From: Primula veris
Lineage: Eukaryota > Streptophyta > Magnoliopsida > Ericales > Primulaceae
DNA length: 64,000 bases
Assembly (NCBI GenBank): GCA_963682055.1
Contig: OY821746.1
Coordinates: 24,432,481-24,496,480 of the forward strand
Direction: 5' to 3'
The position numbers were made by a program, and so were the translations under genes. Position 1 is the stretch's first letter. Every line of letters begins with the position of its first letter. Below are positions 60,501-64,000 of this stretch, piece by piece. Below the pieces are notes generated by a model, which had not been told where the DNA came from, did not search any database, and was given only the letters and a program-made list of their open reading frames with translations.

Positions 60501-63500
60501 GTTTTAGCAACCGTCAAAGTGTTTTTGCAGTTGACTCTATCTATGACTGATGTTCATCAACAGGTGCCTATTTTGATATTTATTATTTATTCTCTTCATC
60601 CTGTGGGTAACAATTAAGAATTTCGTCATCGTTGGCTTTTTGTTTGAGGAACATGGATACCTTAGTGCTAATTAATTTCTGGCTGACTGGTAACATTACG
60701 TGTTCTCCTTTTATAAAGTTTAGAAAAAATTAAGTAAACGGCTTTAAATCTTTTTTATATTGACGTGTTTCATAGGAGATTCAATGCATATTTCGTCCGC
60801 AACTTGGGTTTTGTTTGTGTTCCACCATTGCTTGCTTGCCATATCGTCATTTCTTTTATTCTTGCAATCTTGCTTGTCTTAGTCGACATCACTGTTGAAC
60901 GAGATGTTTTTTTGTTTCATATAACGATTTTATCTTGCGTTTCATGTAGTCAAAGATAAGTTAATGCATATGACATTGACAGCTTGTGCTTTATTTATGT
61001 CCTTATAATAACCCTCTTGCTTGCTTGTCGTGTCAACATTCTTTTGTTCTTGCTATGTGACATAAGTCATGAGCGTGATGGTTGGAATTATTGTTACATC
61101 AGCCTTGCAGTTTAACTTTTAAACCCCCCCTATTGTTGTGATTCTATAACTTCCTCATGAATTTGAGGATTGTGACAAAATGTGGCAAAGCAATGTTTAT
61201 TCAGAATAAAAGGTGTACTTATTGCAAAGACCGTAACAGAATACTGTGCACTATTTTGTGTCCATTTTTTGCGGTGCATTGAATATATTACTGCTAGTGA
61301 AGGCAGAGCTTGATGATTGTAGTAAGTAGTAATACTTTAAGGGACACCGTGACAGAAAAAATGAACACGGGATAAAGATAATTTTTTAAAGCACATTTGG
61401 ATTGAATACCACCAAATTGGAATATTCAACCGTACGGCTTAGCTTTATAGAAGCCATTCGTAAAGACAGTTTTGAAGGTGGCAGCCTTCATGTGTCCTCC
61501 TTAAACGTCAAAATTTGAATTACTACTTTTAGGAAGCAATTTCTGGATTGACCGGTGGATCTGAAGTTCCTAAAATTAAGTGGGGCAGCGGTTATAAGCG
61601 AGCAAAATACACTTAAAAAGTTTCTAAATCATTTGAGGCCTGTTGACATCATTTAAGATCATCAATCTGCAATGTGTTTCTTGTGACGTGATCACATCTA
61701 TTGAGTTGAGTCTGTTAGGCTGATGTTTCATGTCCTGCATCCAGGTCGTTTAGTTTAGCTGTTTGTAGATGCATATATTTTTTGAAATGAGAACTTGCCT
61801 AGTTGTTTTCATGTTTTGGCTGACCAGGTTAACAAATGGAAAACAAAGTTTATAGTTGCATTATCAAATTGACATTTAGATATGGACTTATGGACCACTC
61901 CTAACTGTGGAATTTAATGGCTGGCCAATATTTCCTTACACGATTTCAGAGTCCATTTTTTCAGACAATTTCGTTTCTGTCTATAACTGACCCTTTCCAT
62001 GGGTGAGATCATGATAATCATCAGATGACAGTGGTTTCCCATTTTAGTATTGTAAGAATATCTTTGTAAATATGCTTAACAGGAAGTCTGTAAAGAACTT
62101 GACAGTCATCGCATTACCGCTTGAGTCGGAAAATAGTGTATATTATGTTGTTCCATATGCCAGATCAATATGGATTTAGATATACTTGTGTTATTCTCAT
62201 AGGCTTCTGTGTAATTTTGTCGAGCAATTCTGACTGATAATTTAGCCATATTACTTCTTAGCTTCTTTCTGCGATCTAATTTGAATAGCCTTTCCACCAG
62301 GTTTCCTTTTGAACTCATATTGTGGTCTGTGTATAACATACGAGTAACTTCCTTTTTAGGCAAGTAACACACATGCTAATTTTTATAGGTATATGAGCGT
62401 ATTAAAGCGCCTCTGCTTACACAAGTGAGCTCAGGAAGTCCAGAACAATCGTATGCCATACTAAGCCACCTGCATCTTTTAGTGATGCGTGCGCCTATGC
62501 TATTCTGTACAGACTACAAGCATTTCTATTGCCAATATAATGACCCTTTTTACGTTAAGAAACTGAAACTTGAAATGTTGACTGCTGTGGCTAACGAGAG
62601 CAATACTTATGAAATCGGTAAGTGAAATCTTTTTGCAGTCATTTGACCTACTTTTAGAGTACCATCCCCATGTTTGCTTGCAGTATAAGATATAGTATGA
62701 TATTATTTGTACCGTGGGACCCATCTTAGAGTATGTTTGGTTGAAACTATTCCAAGAATTACTAAATCAGCTATATTTACTATTTATACACTTTTTAGGC
62801 TTGTAAAGGGCTAAAAACAGTTATTTAGTTTGATTAGTTATACCCCTTAATAGTACCTACTTACAAATTTTACGCCTTTGTACTATAATGCAAATGAACA
62901 TGGCCTCTACCAACTTGGTCTTAAAGGCGTTTGTATTTTAATTTTGTTTGATTTCTTTTAGTGACCGAGTTGTGTGAATATGCTGCAAATGTTGATATCC
63001 CTATTGCAAGAGAATCGATTCGAGCTGTTGGAAAAATAGCGCTGCAGCAGTATGATGTCAATGCCATCGTCGATAGACTGCTTCAGTTTTTAGAAATGGA
63101 AAAGGACTATGTCACAGCTGAAACTCTGGTATAATTTCTTCATGTTTTTGCATGCACAGACACAAACCTTCTCTTTTCGTGTACTATTAATCGTTAGAAT
63201 CTGGCAATTAATTTATCAGTGTTTCTTGTGTGAACTCCACGCTCTTTGTTTTCCTTTTTGTTATCCCTCTCTAGGAAGTTCCAAATATTTGTCCATGTTT
63301 GAAAAGTCGACGCAAAAAGTGGACAATGTTCCTATTTTTACCCTTTGTTTTATTTTGATCAAATCAAAGTCATTATAGAAAATTGATTTCATGGAGTCCA
63401 ATAAAGGGTATAATGGGAAATTAAACATTTCGGCGAAGCATTAATTGCATGTCTATAAAAAATTAATGTATGGGAAGATGGACAAACAAAGTGAAATGGG

Positions 63501-63823
63501 GTAAGTATAGATTAGTCATGTACTTGCACGCACAGACACGAAACTGCGCTTTTTCTATTTTCCAATTAAAAATACAGTTTGCTATTGAACATGAGCTGAC
63601 AGTTTTTATGTAGGTGCTTGTTAAAGATCTTCTCAGAAAATACCCACAATGGAGTCATGATTGTATTGCAGTCGTTGGTAATATCAGCAGCAAAAATATT
63701 CAGGAGCCAAAAGCTAAGGCAGCTCTTATTTGGATGTTGGGAGAGTATGCTCAAGACATGCAGGACGCGCCCTATGTTTTAGAAGGTTTAGTCGACTGTT
63801 GGGAGGATGAGAATTCTCCAGAG
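54549..63823 (+). CDS. AP4B: AP-4 complex subunit beta (beta-adaptin-like A), N-terminal part
   Basis: Seven exons with consistent phases: 54549-54601, 55725-56241, 58047-58171, 60365-60563, 62389-62617, 62962-63128 and 63614-63823. They encode the first 500 residues; the gene continues beyond the window (family length about 840). The start MAPPVQSQRSPSPSQPSG joins KGEVSDLKMQLRQLAGSRAP at the first splice. The rest is the adaptin N-terminal HEAT-repeat trunk, with RDLFKKVISFMTIGVDVSSV, LKKMCYLYVGNYAK, DPMIRGLALRSLCSLRV and YVRTVAVTGVLKLYH. AP-4 is a clathrin-independent adaptor of the trans-Golgi network; in plants it sorts vacuolar cargo receptors. Introns carry a hAT-like MITE, an Au SINE and other elements. 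The first coding exon is only 53 bases and easily missed: a longer in-frame ATG at 55588 lies in intron 1. Confidence 0.95.
55403..55565. mobile_element. hAT-like MITE, 163 bp, in AP-4 beta intron 1
   Basis: Inverted ends GGTCCGTTTGGCAACA and TGTTGCCAAACATAGCC, with further inverted blocks AAAATCTG/CAGATTTT inside. No clear target duplication was found. Confidence 0.65.
55588..55724 (+). other. In-frame upstream extension of AP-4 beta exon 2
   Basis: An ATG at 55588 opens a frame that runs without a stop into exon 2 and would add about 46 residues, beginning MLKGIGLNISFGRS. The canonical splice from 54601 to 55725 fits known AP-4 beta N-termini better. This part is more likely intron, but it could act as an alternative first exon. 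Confidence 0.4.
57820..57975 (-). mobile_element. Au SINE in AP-4 beta intron 2
   Basis: On the minus strand: GGGTGAGTCTTGGCGCAACG (A box), GGTCACGGGTTCGAGTCGTG (B box), CCTCTTGCAGAAATGCAAGG, and GCATAGCGGGAGCTTTAGTA at the end. This matches the tRNA-derived plant Au SINE family over its full length. It is not a tRNA gene, as no cloverleaf acceptor stem forms. Confidence 0.9.
58319..58644. mobile_element. MITE-like element in AP-4 beta intron 3
   Basis: Ends GTTTCAAAAG and CTTTTGAAAC are inverted. Inside, CTGGGGCCTAGGCG on the left mirrors GCCTAGGCCCCAGT on the right, and the middle is AT-rich. A relative may lie at 39040-39210. Confidence 0.65.
58747..59605. mobile_element. GGGTCGGGT-rich element in AP-4 beta intron 3
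   Basis: Starts near GAGTGTCAATTTTAACCGAC. Inverted sequence (GCGGGTATAGAGTTGACACC) lies at about 59450-59470, then another GGGTCGGGTTGGGT stretch ends at CTGACAGCCCTAAG. The ends carry many CGACCC/GGGTCG repeats around an AT-rich core. Probably a non-autonomous hAT-like element with a second fragment attached. No coding. Confidence 0.55.
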
Positions 63824-64000
63824 GTAGTAAAATTTGTGCACTTTTTTTGTTAGTCAACATCTTGACTTCCAATTAGTTTTCCTCCTTGAACATTGAATCA
63901 TATTTTACAAGTTTATATCATGAACCTAGTGTGGAACCATTGCATCCTGGATTCCTCATTATCTTTGTAGAGAATTGTTCTCATTTATGATGTCTTAATT

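Overview
The window is nuclear DNA of a flowering plant, most likely a eudicot. The evidence is three plant gene families with spliced or single-exon structure, AT-rich intergenic DNA, and a dense load of plant transposons: Ty1-copia LTR elements, Stowaway-like and CACTA MITEs, Helitrons, Au SINEs and a LINE remnant. I cannot name the species. No rRNA gene, functional tRNA gene or CRISPR array was seen.

Three real genes are visible. (1) A five-exon minus-strand gene (22649 down to 15546) encodes a 703-residue DUF630/DUF632 protein with a myristoylation-type MGCGQSK start (NRG2/APSR1 family). (2) A single-exon OVATE family protein lies at 39942-40793 (+). (3) The first seven exons of the AP-4 complex beta subunit (beta-adaptin-like A) start at 54549 (+) and run off the right edge. 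They are independent genes and share no pathway that I can see.

Layout. 1-6884: a 157-bp tandem array carrying a Stowaway-like MITE, a 383-bp repeat block and a Helitron. 6885-13447: a complete but coding-dead Ty1-copia element on the minus strand with 531-bp LTRs and a GAAAC target duplication, next to (probably inside) a LINE reverse-transcriptase remnant. 15546-22649: the DUF630/632 gene, whose intron 1 holds a 1-kb tandem duplication, a foldback and a run of 22 C. 22650-39900: gene-free DNA with tandem arrays, SINE, MITEs, Helitron and a 2.3-kb foldback element whose loop is a 21-bp minisatellite. 39942-41577: the OVATE gene and a tandem duplicate of its 3' end, separated by a CACTA MITE. 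41600-46897: Helitron, CACTA MITE, foldback. 46898-53853: a second complete Ty1-copia element (213-bp LTRs, ATACT target duplication). 54024-63823: the AP-4 beta gene with a MITE directly upstream and several transposons in its introns.

The most unusual signal is inside the second copia element. Its body (about 48.5-53.5 kb) is filled with short perfect hairpins. About twenty have different stems around the same 8-base loop (CCTGTCGT or CCAGTYGW type), and others are long perfect palindromes in former pol sequence. A second set near the 3' end shows the same pattern, a constant loop with changing self-complementary stems. The pol reading frame is destroyed, yet the two LTRs are about 98% identical, so the element moved recently as a non-coding passenger.
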